A DNA stretch of 64,000 bases from Lysobacter sp. M2-1 (lineage in GTDB: Bacteria; Pseudomonadota; Gammaproteobacteria; Xanthomonadales; Xanthomonadaceae): positions 62,001-126,000 of the forward strand of contig NZ_JAKPBU010000002.1 of the NCBI RefSeq assembly GCF_022662495.1, in the 5' to 3' direction. Under the pieces are notes generated by a model that was not told the DNA's origin, searched no databases, and saw only the letters and a program-made list of their open reading frames with translations. How positions within the stretch are numbered: position 1 is the stretch's first letter; every line of letters starts with the position of its first letter. Shown here piece after piece: positions 1 to 8,225 of the stretch. The position numbers were made by a program, and so were the translations under genes.

Positions 1-701
1 GCCCGGACTCGATGATAGAGGAGATCTCGGTGCACAAGGCGCGCATGCGCATGGGCGTGACCCTGGGCGAGAAGATCCTGCGCGAGCGGCCCGATCACGA
101 CATCGACGTGGTGATCCCGATTCCGGATACCTCGCGCGACTCGGCGCTGGAAATCGCCAACGTACTCGGCGTGAAGTACCGCGAGGGCTTCATCAAGAAC
201 CGGTACGTGGGCCGCACCTTCATCATGCCGGGGCAGGGCGAGCGCGCGAAATCGGTCAAGCGCAAGCTCAATCCGATCCCGCTGGAGTTCCGCAACCGCG
301 TGGTGCTGCTCGTCGACGATTCGATCGTGCGCGGCACCACCTCGAGCCAGATCGTGCAGATGGCGCGCGACGCCGGTGCGCGCAAGGTCTACCTGGCCAG
401 CGCCGCGCCGCCGGTGCGTTACCCCAACATCTACGGCATCGACATGCCCACGCCCGAGGAACTGATCGCGCACGGTCGCAGCGAGGACGAGATCGAACGG
501 ATGATCGGCTGCGACTGGCTGGTCTATCAGGATCTGGCCGACCTGGAAGCCGCAGTCGCGGGGCCGAAGTTTCCGGGCCGCGTGTTCGATTCGTCCTGCT
601 TCAGTGGCGAGTACGTGACCGGCGTGGAGCCAGGCTATTTCGAGGGGCTCAAGCGCTTGCGTTCGGACGATGCGAAGCGCCAGCGCCGGCTGGCGCTTTG
701 A
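1..701 (+). CDS. purF: Amidophosphoribosyltransferase, C-terminal part (5' end outside window)
   Basis: This is the phosphoribosyltransferase half of glutamine PRPP amidotransferase, which commits PRPP to purine synthesis in the cytoplasm. The frame is open to the window edge and reads [19 protein letters not shown] at the left end, so the N-terminal glutaminase domain lies upstream and the apparent ATG at 12 is internal. The PRPP-binding loop is visible as [14 protein letters not shown], followed by [20 protein letters not shown], which is diagnostic for the family. A REP hairpin begins 9 bp after the stop. I am confident of the assignment. Confidence 0.96.
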   Translation, partial: PDSMIEEISVHKARMRMGVTLGEKILRERPDHDIDVVIPIPDTSRDSALEIANVLGVKYREGFIKNRYVGRTFIMPGQGERAKSVKRKLNPIPLEFRNRVVLLVDDSIVRGTTSSQIVQMARDAGARKVYLASAAPPVRYPNIYGIDMPTPEELIAHGRSEDEIERMIGCDWLVYQDLADLEAAVAGPKFPGRVFDSSCFSGEYVTGVEPGYFEGLKRLRSDDAKRQRRLAL

Positions 702-710
702 CACCCTGCG

Positions 711-782
711 TGTAGGAGCGACGTGAGTCGCGAGCATCTGACCGGAACGCGCGAACAGCTCGCGACTCACGTCGCTCCTGCG
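711..782. repeat. REP/BIME-like inverted repeat pair
   Basis: Two 24-base arms face each other. The left arm starts GTAGGAGCGACGTGAGTCGC (712-735) and the right arm (758-781) is its reverse complement with one mismatch, separated by 22 bases. The same core recurs, with variation, elsewhere in the window (near 3074, 15450, 19168, 53260). This arrangement is typical of REP/BIME elements mobilised by REP-associated tyrosine transposases. The element covers the 5' end of the next gene. Confidence 0.85.
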
Positions 783-1586
783 ACACGGCTGTTCGCCACG
801 GCCAGGACCTGCCTGGATGCCGCGACCTGCGAAGCCAAGGTCGCGTCGACCTTCGCCGCCGCGCAGGCGTTCCAGCGCGGTGAGCTGGACATCGACGACA
901 ACGGTGCCGCGCCCGAACCCATCCACATGCCCGGACGCCCGCCCAAACCGACACTGGTGCATCCGCGCGATCTCCCCAGACGCGGCTTCGGAACGCAAGC
1001 CGGGCGCGCGGTGTTCGTCCACTCCATTGCCCATATCGAGTTCAATGCGATCGACCTGGCCTGGGATGCGGTCTACCGCTTCCGTGGCCTGCCCGAAAGG
1101 TTCTATGCGGACTGGGTAGGCGTTGCCAACGACGAGGCCCGGCATTTCGTGATGCTGCGCGATCGGCTGCGCCAGCTTGGGCACGACTACGGCGACTTCG
1201 ACGCGCACAACGGTCTGTGGGAAATGGCGGAAAAGACGGCGCATTCCGGGCTGGCGCGGATGGCGCTGGTGCCGCGGGTGCTGGAGGCGCGCGGACTGGA
1301 CGTGACACCCGGCATGATCGTCAAGCTGCGCGCCCTCGGCGACGATGCGACCGCAGACATCCTGGAGGTGATCCTGCGAGAGGAAGTCGCGCACGTCGCC
1401 GCCGGCTCGCGCTGGTTCCGCTGGTTCTGCGAGCGCGAAGGCTTGGAACCGCATGCCGAGTTCCGGCGCCTGCTGCGCGAGCACGCCGGCGGAGCCCTGC
1501 ACGGCCCGTTCAACCTGGAGGCACGCCTGGCGGCCGGGTTCGACGAGGACGAGCTGCGCAGCCTGCAGGCCGTCAGTTCCTCTTAA
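723..1586 (+). CDS. DUF455 family ferritin-like protein
   Basis: The protein has the DUF455 ferritin-like helical core, seen in IAHIEFNAIDLAWDAVYRF, NDEARHFVMLRDRL and VILREEVAHVAAGSRWF. These segments supply the Glu and His residues expected to hold a di-metal centre (HIEFNA, DEARH, EEVAH). The biochemical role of the family is not known to me. The only good start in frame is GTG at 723, which lies inside the REP element. Without it the protein would have to begin at a weak codon such as CTG at 789, close to where the conserved sequence starts. The first 20 or so residues are therefore REP-encoded or untranslated. Confidence 0.8.
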   Translation: MSREHLTGTREQLATHVAPATRLFATARTCLDAATCEAKVASTFAAAQAFQRGELDIDDNGAAPEPIHMPGRPPKPTLVHPRDLPRRGFGTQAGRAVFVHSIAHIEFNAIDLAWDAVYRFRGLPERFYADWVGVANDEARHFVMLRDRLRQLGHDYGDFDAHNGLWEMAEKTAHSGLARMALVPRVLEARGLDVTPGMIVKLRALGDDATADILEVILREEVAHVAAGSRWFRWFCEREGLEPHAEFRRLLREHAGGALHGPFNLEARLAAGFDEDELRSLQAVSSS

Positions 1587-1638
1587 CGTGTCCCCGCGCA
1601 GGCTTGGTGGGCCGATGCCGATTCCAGGAGAGTCCGAC

Positions 1639-2112
1639 ATGTCACGTACCGCTGCGGTTGTCTCGTTCGCGTGCGCGCTCGCGCTGGTATGCATCGCCGG
1701 CTGCACGGCGCCGGACCCCCAGCCGACTCCCGAATCGCCAGCAGCGCCCACGCCGCCGACGCCAGCGACCGATACACCGCCCCCGCAGGGCAAGCGCGGC
1801 CCGGGGCAGGAAGGCGAACCGGTGCTCGCCTATCGGGTCGTAGGCACCGAGCCGTTCTGGGGCATACGCGTGGACGGCGACACCCTGCACTTCACCACGA
1901 TGGAAGACCAGGTCGGCAAGCATCTGACCGGGCAGCACACGCTGCAGGCCGATGGCATCCGCTACGAAGGGACGGACGCTGGTACCGCGTTCGAACTGGA
2001 TATCCGTCGTGGCGAATGCAGCGACGGCATGTCCGACACGCAATACGCGTTCACCGCGGCCTTCCGCTACGGGAATACGGATTACAAGGGTTGCGCAGAA
2101 GCGGCGAAGTAG
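1639..2112 (+). CDS. Small lipoprotein, COG3650-like
   Basis: This is a 157-residue probable lipoprotein. A hydrophobic leader ends in CIAGC (lipobox), followed by a Pro/Thr-rich linker of about 35 residues and a small beta-rich domain opening with YRVVGTEPFWGIRVDGD. That GTEPFWG signature is characteristic of COG3650-type periplasmic proteins, which often accompany HslJ/MliC-like domains. The start at 1639 is chosen because a Shine-Dalgarno-like CAGGAGAG lies just upstream and the leader begins directly after it. It stands alone between the DUF455 gene and lpxH. Its function is unknown. Confidence 0.8.
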   Translation: MSRTAAVVSFACALALVCIAGCTAPDPQPTPESPAAPTPPTPATDTPPPQGKRGPGQEGEPVLAYRVVGTEPFWGIRVDGDTLHFTTMEDQVGKHLTGQHTLQADGIRYEGTDAGTAFELDIRRGECSDGMSDTQYAFTAAFRYGNTDYKGCAEAAK

Positions 2113-2190
2113 GGCTGGCGCCTGCTCGCTCCGGCGTCGGGGGTAGTACGAGGGAGCGCATTTCCTCCGCGGCGCGGCGAAAGCGGTCGG

Positions 2191-2250
2191 CTACAGCGCT
2201 TCGACCTTCAGGCCGCCGCGGTCTACCCGCAAGACGGAGCCGCGCCGCGA
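2191..2250 (-). pseudogene. Relic resembling the lpxH C-terminus
   Basis: Read on the minus strand, this stretch ends in the peptide GSVLRVDRGGLKVEAL plus stop. The real LpxH, which ends 70 bp away on the same strand, finishes with [16 protein letters not shown] plus stop. The shared GSVLRV, the G, the alternating hydrophobics and the final L suggest a leftover duplicate of the gene's 3' end. The rest of the copy is not recognisable, so this is a short, modest resemblance. Confidence 0.4.
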
Positions 2251-2317
2251 TCTCCCACCACTCGCGATCCCATTACAGCGCGCCGCAGCGCGTCGGCAGA
2301 ACTGGTTACGCTTTTTT

Positions 2318-3049
2318 TTAGAGCATGTCCAGACGGATGCCGTCGGGGGCGACGCGCAGGACGGAGCCCTGGTCATACCAATCCCCAAGCACGACACGCT
2401 GGCATGCACGGCCCTCGACATCGAGCTCATGGATCGCCGGCCGATGGGTATGTCCATGGATGAGTCGACCGATGCCGTAACGCCGGAACGTATCGGCCAC
2501 CGTGGCCGGCGACACGTCGGTGATCGTTTCCATCGTGCCCTGGTCCTTCAGCCCTGACTGGTGCGCCGCGCTTGCCGCGCGCGCCTGTTGCGCAAAGGCG
2601 ATCCGCGCGGGCAGCGGCTGCGACAGGAATTGCGCCTGCCAGCGTGGATCGCGCGTCTGCACGCGGAACTGCTGGTAGGCGGTGTCGTCCGTGCACAGCA
2701 GGTCGCCGTGCATCAGCAGGGTCGGAGTTCCGTACAGCATGGCGACCGCCGGATCCGGCAGGATCGCCATGCCCGCGCGCCGCGCGTAATCCTCGCCGAG
2801 CAGGAAGTCGCGGTTGCCGCGGATGAAGGCCACGGGCACGCCCGCGCCCGCCAGCGCCTTGAGTTTCGATGCGACGAAGGCGCCGGTTTCGGAAGGATCG
2901 TCGTCGCCGACCCAGGCTTCGAACAGATCGCCCAGGATGTACAGCGCATCGGCGCCGCGCGCTTCGCCCTCGATGAATTCCCCGAACAGGCGGGTGATCT
3001 CGGGGCGTTCGGGGTCCAGATGCAGGTCGGAAATGAACAGCGTGGTCAT
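2318..3049 (-). CDS. lpxH: UDP-2,3-diacylglucosamine diphosphatase
   Basis: LpxH hydrolyses UDP-2,3-diacylglucosamine to lipid X in lipid A synthesis, at the cytoplasmic face of the inner membrane. The 243 residues carry the calcineurin-like metallophosphatase motifs in order: D8-x-H10 (ISDLHL), [11 protein letters not shown] with D41, RGNRDF with N79, H114 in MHGD, and HGHTHRP near residue 195. The start at 3049 gives the family's usual [11 protein letters not shown] opening; earlier in-frame starts would run into a REP element. It is divergent from gltX. Confidence 0.95.
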   Translation of the reverse strand: MTTLFISDLHLDPERPEITRLFGEFIEGEARGADALYILGDLFEAWVGDDDPSETGAFVASKLKALAGAGVPVAFIRGNRDFLLGEDYARRAGMAILPDPAVAMLYGTPTLLMHGDLLCTDDTAYQQFRVQTRDPRWQAQFLSQPLPARIAFAQQARAASAAHQSGLKDQGTMETITDVSPATVADTFRRYGIGRLIHGHTHRPAIHELDVEGRACQRVVLGDWYDQGSVLRVAPDGIRLDML

Positions 3050-3073
3050 GCCGCCATTGTAGTGGTGGGTCAC

Positions 3074-3166
3074 TGTGGGAGCGGCCTTGGCCGCGAATGC
3101 TCTTTTCAGAAAGCGCGCCACGGATGAGGCAAGGCGCGGCCAATCGCGGCCAAGGCCGCTCCTGCA
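3074..3166. repeat. REP-like inverted repeat between lpxH and gltX
   Basis: The arms TGTGGGAGCGGCCTTGGCCG (from 3074) and its reverse complement ending GCTCCTGCA (3144-3166) flank about 47 bases. This is a variant of the GTAGGAGCG repeat seen elsewhere in the window. It sits in the divergent promoter region of lpxH and gltX. Confidence 0.75.
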
Positions 3167-3203
3167 GGGCGTAAAATCGCGCGGTTCCGTTCCAGGCCTG
3201 CCC

Positions 3204-4601
3204 ATGACCACGCGCACCCGCTTCGCCCCGAGCCCGACCGGTTACCTGCATATCGGCGGTGCGCGCACCGCGCTGTACTGCTGGCTGCAGGCGCGCCGCC
3301 ATGGGGGGCAGTTCATCCTGCGGGTGGAGGACACCGACCGCGAACGCAGCACCCAGGCGGCGATCGACGCCATCCTCGAAGCGATGGACTGGCTCGGGCT
3401 GGACTACGACGAAGGCCCGATCTACCAGACCGATCGGCTGGATCGCTACCGCGAAGTCGCCGAGCAGATGGTGCGCGCCGGCACCGCCTACTACGCTTAC
3501 GAAACCAGGGAAGAGCTCGAGGCGATGCGCGAGGCGGCCATGGCCGCGAACGAAAAGCCGCGCTACAGCGGCGCCGCCCGCGATGCCAACCTGGAGTATC
3601 GCGACGATCCCAACCGCGTCATTCGCTTCAGGAATCCGCTAGAAGGAGCGGTGGCCTGGGACGACAAGGTCAAGGGCCGCATCGAGATCGCCAATGCCGA
3701 ACTCGACGACCTGGTGATCTTCCGTTCCGATGGCTACCCCACCTACAACTTCGCGGTGGTGGTCGACGATATCGACATGCGCATCAGCGATGTGGTGCGC
3801 GGCGACGATCACGTCAACAACACGCCGCGCCAGATCAACATCTATCGCGCGCTGGGCGCCGATGTGCCAGCGTTCGCGCACCTGCCGATGATCCTGGACG
3901 AACACGGCGCCAAGCTGTCCAAGCGCACCGGCGCCGCAGATGTGATGCAGTACCGCGATGCCGGCTATCTGCCTCACGCGCTGCTCAACTACTTGGTGCG
4001 TCTGGGCTGGTCGCACGGCGATCAGGAGATCTTCTCGATCGCCGAAATGACGTCGCTGTTCGACCTGAAGGACGTCAACGCCAAGGCATCGCGCCTGGAC
4101 CCGGCCAAGCTCGGCTGGCTCAACCAGCAGTATCTGAAGTCCGACGATCCGGAGCAGGTCGGCAGGCACCTCGAGTGGCATCTGCGGCAGGCGGGTTACG
4201 ACCTGTCGGCAGGGCCCGCACCGGCGGATATCGTCATCGCGCTGCGCGACCGCGTGCAGACGCTCAAGGACATGGCCGAGCGCGCCGCGGTGTGGTTCGG
4301 TCCGCTGCACGATTACGACGCCGCCGCCGTCGCCAAGCACCTCACCGCCGCTGCCGGCATGCCGCTGGCCGAGGCCCGCGAGCGCCTGTCGAAACTCACG
4401 ACGTGGAGTGCGGAAACCGTTTCGCACGCCCTGCATGCCAGCGCGGAGGCGCTCGGCCTCGGCATGGGCAAGGTGGCGCAGCCGCTGCGCGTGGCGATCA
4501 CCGGCACCCAGGTCAGCCCCGACATCGCGCACACCGTCTACCTCGCCGGCCAGGCAGAGGCGCTCAAACGCATCGACGCGGCGATCGCGCGCATCGCTTG
4601 A
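3204..4601 (+). CDS. gltX: Glutamyl-tRNA synthetase
   Basis: This cytoplasmic class I aminoacyl-tRNA synthetase charges tRNA-Glu. The HIGH motif appears as YLHIGG at residues 14-19 after FAPSPTG, and the KMSKS loop as KLSKR at 237-241. Length (465 residues) is normal for a bacterial GluRS. The start at 3204 is chosen because [13 protein letters not shown] is the standard N-terminus; the frame extends upstream only into REP sequence. A zur-type gene follows 31 bp downstream and may be co-transcribed. Confidence 0.97.
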   Translation: MTTRTRFAPSPTGYLHIGGARTALYCWLQARRHGGQFILRVEDTDRERSTQAAIDAILEAMDWLGLDYDEGPIYQTDRLDRYREVAEQMVRAGTAYYAYETREELEAMREAAMAANEKPRYSGAARDANLEYRDDPNRVIRFRNPLEGAVAWDDKVKGRIEIANAELDDLVIFRSDGYPTYNFAVVVDDIDMRISDVVRGDDHVNNTPRQINIYRALGADVPAFAHLPMILDEHGAKLSKRTGAADVMQYRDAGYLPHALLNYLVRLGWSHGDQEIFSIAEMTSLFDLKDVNAKASRLDPAKLGWLNQQYLKSDDPEQVGRHLEWHLRQAGYDLSAGPAPADIVIALRDRVQTLKDMAERAAVWFGPLHDYDAAAVAKHLTAAAGMPLAEARERLSKLTTWSAETVSHALHASAEALGLGMGKVAQPLRVAITGTQVSPDIAHTVYLAGQAEALKRIDAAIARIA

Positions 4602-4632
4602 GTCGCCTGCATTTCGGCACCATCATCCAGTC

Positions 4633-5124
4633 ATGACCCATCCATGCACCTCGCCGGAACTGCACGTCCACGACGCCGCCGGCTTCGTGGCGGCGGTGGA
4701 GCGCGCCTGCAGCGATCGTGGGCTGCGCCTGACGGCGATCCGCGCGCGGGTGCTGGGCCTGATCGCCCAGGCCGGCCAGCCGATCAAGGCCTACGACCTG
4801 CTGGACAAGGTGCGCGACGGGGAAGGCGCCGGCGCGGCGGCACCGCCCACGGTTTACCGCGCGCTCGATTTCCTGCTGGCGAACGGCTTCATCCACAAGC
4901 TCGAATCGGTCAATTCATTCGTTGCCTGCCACCACCCCAATGCCGCGCAGCATTCGGCGCCGTTCCTGATTTGCGATGCCTGCCACAAGGCGGTGGAGCT
5001 GGAAGACGAACACGTCGTGACGACCTTGGACGCGCAGGCGCGCGCGCTCGGCTTCAGCCCGCAGACGCAGACCCTGGAAGTGCATGGGCTGTGCGCGGAT
5101 TGCGCGCAGCTGCCGCCGCGCTGA
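4633..5124 (+). CDS. zur: Fur-family regulator, probably Zur
   Basis: This is a 163-residue Fur-superfamily repressor. The N-terminal winged helix contains LTAIRARVLGLI and PPTVYRALDFLLANGFIHKLES. The structural zinc site is CDAC (114-117) plus CADC (154-157), with HH and H residues in ACHHPNAAQH for the sensory site. The spacing and wording are those of Zur rather than Fur or PerR. A Zur-box-like palindrome upstream of a zinc-type TonB receptor about 5 kb away (10440-10462) fits this reading. The start is the first ATG after gltX. Confidence 0.85.
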   Translation: MTHPCTSPELHVHDAAGFVAAVERACSDRGLRLTAIRARVLGLIAQAGQPIKAYDLLDKVRDGEGAGAAAPPTVYRALDFLLANGFIHKLESVNSFVACHHPNAAQHSAPFLICDACHKAVELEDEHVVTTLDAQARALGFSPQTQTLEVHGLCADCAQLPPR

Positions 5125-5133
5125 TCGACGCTG

Positions 5134-5499
5134 CTAGATCGTCCTGCGCGTCGCGGCCGTTGCCGGATCGCCGGTGTTGGGTGTGCCGGTCGGTTCGATC
5201 AGCAGCAAGTGCGCCTCCTCGTCCGCCACCGGGCGGTGCGCGGCGCCGCGCGGCACCACGAACAGCTGCCCAGGGCCGAGCCGGACGGTGCGATCTTCCA
5301 GTTCGATGCGGAGGTTGCCGTGCAGGACCAGGAACAGGTCGTCGGTGTCGTCGTGGCTGTGCCAGACGAACTCGCCCTTCACCTTCACCACCATGATGTC
5401 GTGGCCGTTGAACGTGGCGATCGTGCGCGGCTGCCAATGTTCGGAAAAGGTGGCGAGCTTGCGTCCGAGATCGATGGCTTCTTCCGGTGAGTCATTCAT
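5134..5499 (-). CDS. Cupin-domain protein
   Basis: This is a 121-residue single-domain cupin. The first metal motif is visible in EFVWHSHDDTDDLFLVLHG and the second in GQLFVVPRGAAHRP, giving the His/His/Glu-or-Asp set of a mononuclear metal cupin. The substrate is not evident. Its ATG overlaps the stop of the upstream MFS gene by 4 bp, so it is probably translationally coupled and belongs to the MarR-thioesterase-MFS-cupin run. Confidence 0.85.
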   Translation of the reverse strand: MNDSPEEAIDLGRKLATFSEHWQPRTIATFNGHDIMVVKVKGEFVWHSHDDTDDLFLVLHGNLRIELEDRTVRLGPGQLFVVPRGAAHRPVADEEAHLLLIEPTGTPNTGDPATAATRRTI

Positions 5500-6743
5500 G
5501 CGGCCTCCGGGGCGGTTCGTGCAGGGAACAGTCGGGCCTCGCGGATCGGCAGATTGGCCAGCGCGGCCAGCAGGGCCAGGGCGATGTCGGCGTACCACAT
5601 CCAGCTGTAATCGCCGAAGCGTTCCATCGCAAGACCGCCCAGCCATGCGCCGAAGAAGCCGCCGACCTGGTGCGAGAGCAGTGTCAGGCCGAAGAGCGTG
5701 CCCAGGTAACGCGCGCCGAACAGCTTGCCCACCAGGCCCGCGGTTGGCGGCACCGTCGCCAGCCAGGTCAGGCCCAGCCCTGCGGCGAACGCATAGAACA
5801 CCAGTGGCGTCGGCGGCGAGGCCAGGTACAGGACGATCAGCAGTGCACGGCTGGCATACATCAGTGCCAGCAGCGACTTCATCCGGTAGCGCTGCCCGAG
5901 CCAGCCGATTCCCAGGCTGCCCGCCACGTTGAACAGGCCGATCAGCGCCAGCGAGATCGCCGAGACCCGGTCCGACAATCCGCACAGCGCGATCTCGCTG
6001 GGCAGGTGCGTGACCAGGAAGGCGATGTGGAAGCCACAGGTGAAGAACCCGATGTGCAGCATCCAGTAGCTGCGGTCGCGCAACGCGATGTGCAACTGCT
6101 GACGGAGGCCGATGTCTGCAGGTGCAGCGACCGCTGCGGTATTCGTGGTGCGATGCTTGCGGCCGCGCAGCGGCCACGCCAGCGGCAGCGTGGCCAGTGC
6201 GGACACCGCCAGGGCCCACATGCCGGCAGCCCAGCCGAATGCCGCGATCATGGCCTGGGCGAACGGGGCGAACACGAACTGGCCGAACGATCCGCCCGCG
6301 TTGATGATGCCGGCGGTCATCGAGCGCTTCTCGGCCGGGACGTGCTGCGCCGCGGCGCCAATCAGCACCGAGAAGCTGCCCGCTCCCGCGCCTGCCGCAC
6401 CGAGCAGGCCGAGGGTGAACACCAGGCCCCAGGGCGAGATCAGCATCGGCGTCAGCGCCATGCCCAGTACCAGCAACAGGCCGCCGGCGACCAGCACACG
6501 GCCAGGCCCGGTCTTGTCCGCCCAGGCGCCGAACAACGGCTGGACGATGCCCCACACCAGCTGCGCCACCGCCAGCGCGAAGCTGATCTCGACGATGCCG
6601 AGCGCGGTGTCGCGCGCGATCGGCTGCACGAACAGCCCCAGCGACTGGCGCACGCCCATGGTCACCATCAGGGTCAGCGTGGCGGCTGCGATCAGCAGCC
6701 AGGCATGTCGGTTGGCGGAGGGTGCGGTGGCGGACATGGGCAT
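5496..6743 (-). CDS. MFS transporter
   Basis: This is a major-facilitator permease of about 415 residues with twelve predicted inner-membrane helices. It opens with a cytoplasmic MSATAPSANRHAW and the first helix LLIAAATLTLMVTMGVRQSLG. The RQSLGLFVQPI stretch and the loop GAWADKTGPGRV resemble oxalate/formate or NreB-like MFS carriers. The substrate cannot be read from sequence. The start is either 6743 (MPMSAT) or 6737; there is no strong ribosome site. It lies 13 bp after the thioesterase gene on the same strand and overlaps the cupin gene by 4 bp. Confidence 0.88.
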   Translation of the reverse strand: MPMSATAPSANRHAWLLIAAATLTLMVTMGVRQSLGLFVQPIARDTALGIVEISFALAVAQLVWGIVQPLFGAWADKTGPGRVLVAGGLLLVLGMALTPMLISPWGLVFTLGLLGAAGAGAGSFSVLIGAAAQHVPAEKRSMTAGIINAGGSFGQFVFAPFAQAMIAAFGWAAGMWALAVSALATLPLAWPLRGRKHRTTNTAAVAAPADIGLRQQLHIALRDRSYWMLHIGFFTCGFHIAFLVTHLPSEIALCGLSDRVSAISLALIGLFNVAGSLGIGWLGQRYRMKSLLALMYASRALLIVLYLASPPTPLVFYAFAAGLGLTWLATVPPTAGLVGKLFGARYLGTLFGLTLLSHQVGGFFGAWLGGLAMERFGDYSWMWYADIALALLAALANLPIREARLFPARTAPEAA

Positions 6744-6756
6744 CAGGGTCGCAGGA

Positions 6757-7197
6757 TCATGCGGTGGGCAGGATCTGGCAGGTCGACTGGCACAGCGCCA
6801 GCACGCGATCGTCGGGATCGCGGACGTCCGCCGCCAGGTGCAGCTGGTTGCGGGTGCGCTCCACCAGCCAGGCCTTGCAGCGGATGTGCGGCATGCCCGC
6901 AACGACAGGGCGCAGGTATTGGGTATTCAACGACGCGGTCGCGCTCGGCGGCGCGATCAGATAGGAGAACGGCCCCAGCGTATTGTCCAGCGCGGCGACT
7001 ATGAAACCGCCCTGCATATGTCCCATCGGGTTGCGGTAGCGCGCCAGCACCGGAAAACGCGCGCTGAGCGACACGCCTTCCACGTACTCCACGAATTCGC
7101 CCTGCATGTCGGTCAGGCAGGGCGGTGGAATCTGCAGCGATGCGCCTTTGGGCAGCAGGCCACGGAGCATTTCGTCGATGTCGGGGCGCAGGTTCAT
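6757..7197 (-). CDS. PaaI-family hotdog thioesterase
   Basis: This is a 146-residue hotdog-fold acyl-CoA thioesterase candidate. The family signature is NPMGHMQGGFIVAALDNTLG (about residues 57-76), where G-H-x-Q-G-G and the Asp are the usual active-site region, followed by TASLNTQYLRPV. The start at 7197 (MNLRPDI) overlaps the stop of the upstream MarR gene by 4 bp; the longer open frame is out of keeping with the family. Genomic context points to a MarR-controlled detoxification or aromatic/fatty-acid operon. The substrate is unknown. Confidence 0.85.
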   Translation of the reverse strand: MNLRPDIDEMLRGLLPKGASLQIPPPCLTDMQGEFVEYVEGVSLSARFPVLARYRNPMGHMQGGFIVAALDNTLGPFSYLIAPPSATASLNTQYLRPVVAGMPHIRCKAWLVERTRNQLHLAADVRDPDDRVLALCQSTCQILPTA

Positions 7198-7631
7198 GCC
7201 TTGTGATCCAGCCGCCTGATGGCCTCGTCGAGCTGCGCGTGCAGGCGCAATGTGCGCTGGCTCCCGAGCAGGGTTTCGATTTCGTCCTGCGCATCGCGCC
7301 ACAGCGGCATGGCCTGCTTGAGTGCGCGGACGCCGGCGGCAGCCACGCGCAGCGGCCGCTGGCGTGCGTCTTCGCCGGCGACCTGCTCGACCCAGCCGCG
7401 GGCGATGAGCGGCTTGAGATCGCGGCTGAGGGTGGTGCGGTCCATGCCCAGCTCGCGGGCGAGCTCGCTCACGGTGCGCATATTCCGGCCGATCCGCCGC
7501 AGGATCGAATACTGATTGACGTTGATGTCGGCAGCGGCGAGCCGGCGGTCGTAGCGCTGGCTCATCAGCCGGGTCAGTTTGCGCATGCGGAAACAGGTGC
7601 AGGGACTGGTCTGGGGCTTGAGCTGGTCCAT
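7194..7631 (-). CDS. MarR-family transcriptional regulator
   Basis: This is a 145-residue winged-helix regulator. The recognition helix region is VSELARELGMDRTTLSRDLKPLIARGWVEQ, followed by the wing EDARQRPLRV. It is the first gene of a run of four overlapping or closely spaced genes (regulator, thioesterase, MFS, cupin). A near-palindrome, GTGCATATACAC, lies 3-14 bp before the start codon on the plus strand and is a candidate operator. The N-terminus contains CTCF close to residue 12, which might respond to oxidants, but that is speculative. Confidence 0.85.
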   Translation of the reverse strand: MDQLKPQTSPCTCFRMRKLTRLMSQRYDRRLAAADINVNQYSILRRIGRNMRTVSELARELGMDRTTLSRDLKPLIARGWVEQVAGEDARQRPLRVAAAGVRALKQAMPLWRDAQDEIETLLGSQRTLRLHAQLDEAIRRLDHKA

Positions 7632-7709
7632 AGGTGCATATACACGTATTTTCCGACGCACGTCAACGATGTCTGCCAGGCACGTGGCCGCCGGATCAGG
7701 CAGCAGGGA

Positions 7710-8225
7710 CTAGGCTGCGGCCGATGGGAAGAGCAGAGCGAGGCCGGCGAACGCGAGATACAGGCCGATCCCGAAGACGGTATGGGTCAGCAGGCTCTGC
7801 AGGCGGGCCCGGGGCGGGTGCGGTGTACGCGCAGCCGCGACTCCCGCACCCATCGCCGGCTGCATCACGAACCACGGGAACACGATCGTCAGCCAGCCGG
7901 TCGCCAGGCAGGCGGTCAGCGTCGGCCGGCGTGCCCAGTCGGCGCCCATGACCGCCAGCAGCGCGGAGGCGAACACGATTCCGACCGCATAGTGGAAGAT
8001 CCAGCCGATCGCGCGTTCGCCGCGGACCACGGGCGCCGCTGCGATGCGTTCGTGCGCGAACCTGCCGCTCCGCAGATGCCCGATCCAGCGCCCGGCCATC
8101 GACCAGTCGAGCGAAGCCCAGCCCAGCGCTCGCCGCAGCAGCAGCGCCCACAGGTCGACCACGACCGTGGCCCCGATCCCGGCGGCGATGCTGCGCGCGG
8201 CGAATTCCGCCAGCGCCGTCGCCAT
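7710..8225 (-). CDS. DUF2938 family inner-membrane protein
   Basis: This is a 171-residue protein with about four membrane helices. It matches DUF2938 in layout (ATALAEFAARSIAAGIGATVVVD at the start, FHYAVGIVFA and FPWFVMQPAMGAGVAA further on). Its ATG shares one base with the stop codon of the TonB-receptor gene (TGATG), so it is translationally coupled to it and should share its promoter and the Zur-box-like site. The function of the family is not known to me; the context suggests metal uptake or metal-limited physiology. Confidence 0.8.
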   Translation of the reverse strand: MATALAEFAARSIAAGIGATVVVDLWALLLRRALGWASLDWSMAGRWIGHLRSGRFAHERIAAAPVVRGERAIGWIFHYAVGIVFASALLAVMGADWARRPTLTACLATGWLTIVFPWFVMQPAMGAGVAAARTPHPPRARLQSLLTHTVFGIGLYLAFAGLALLFPSAAA

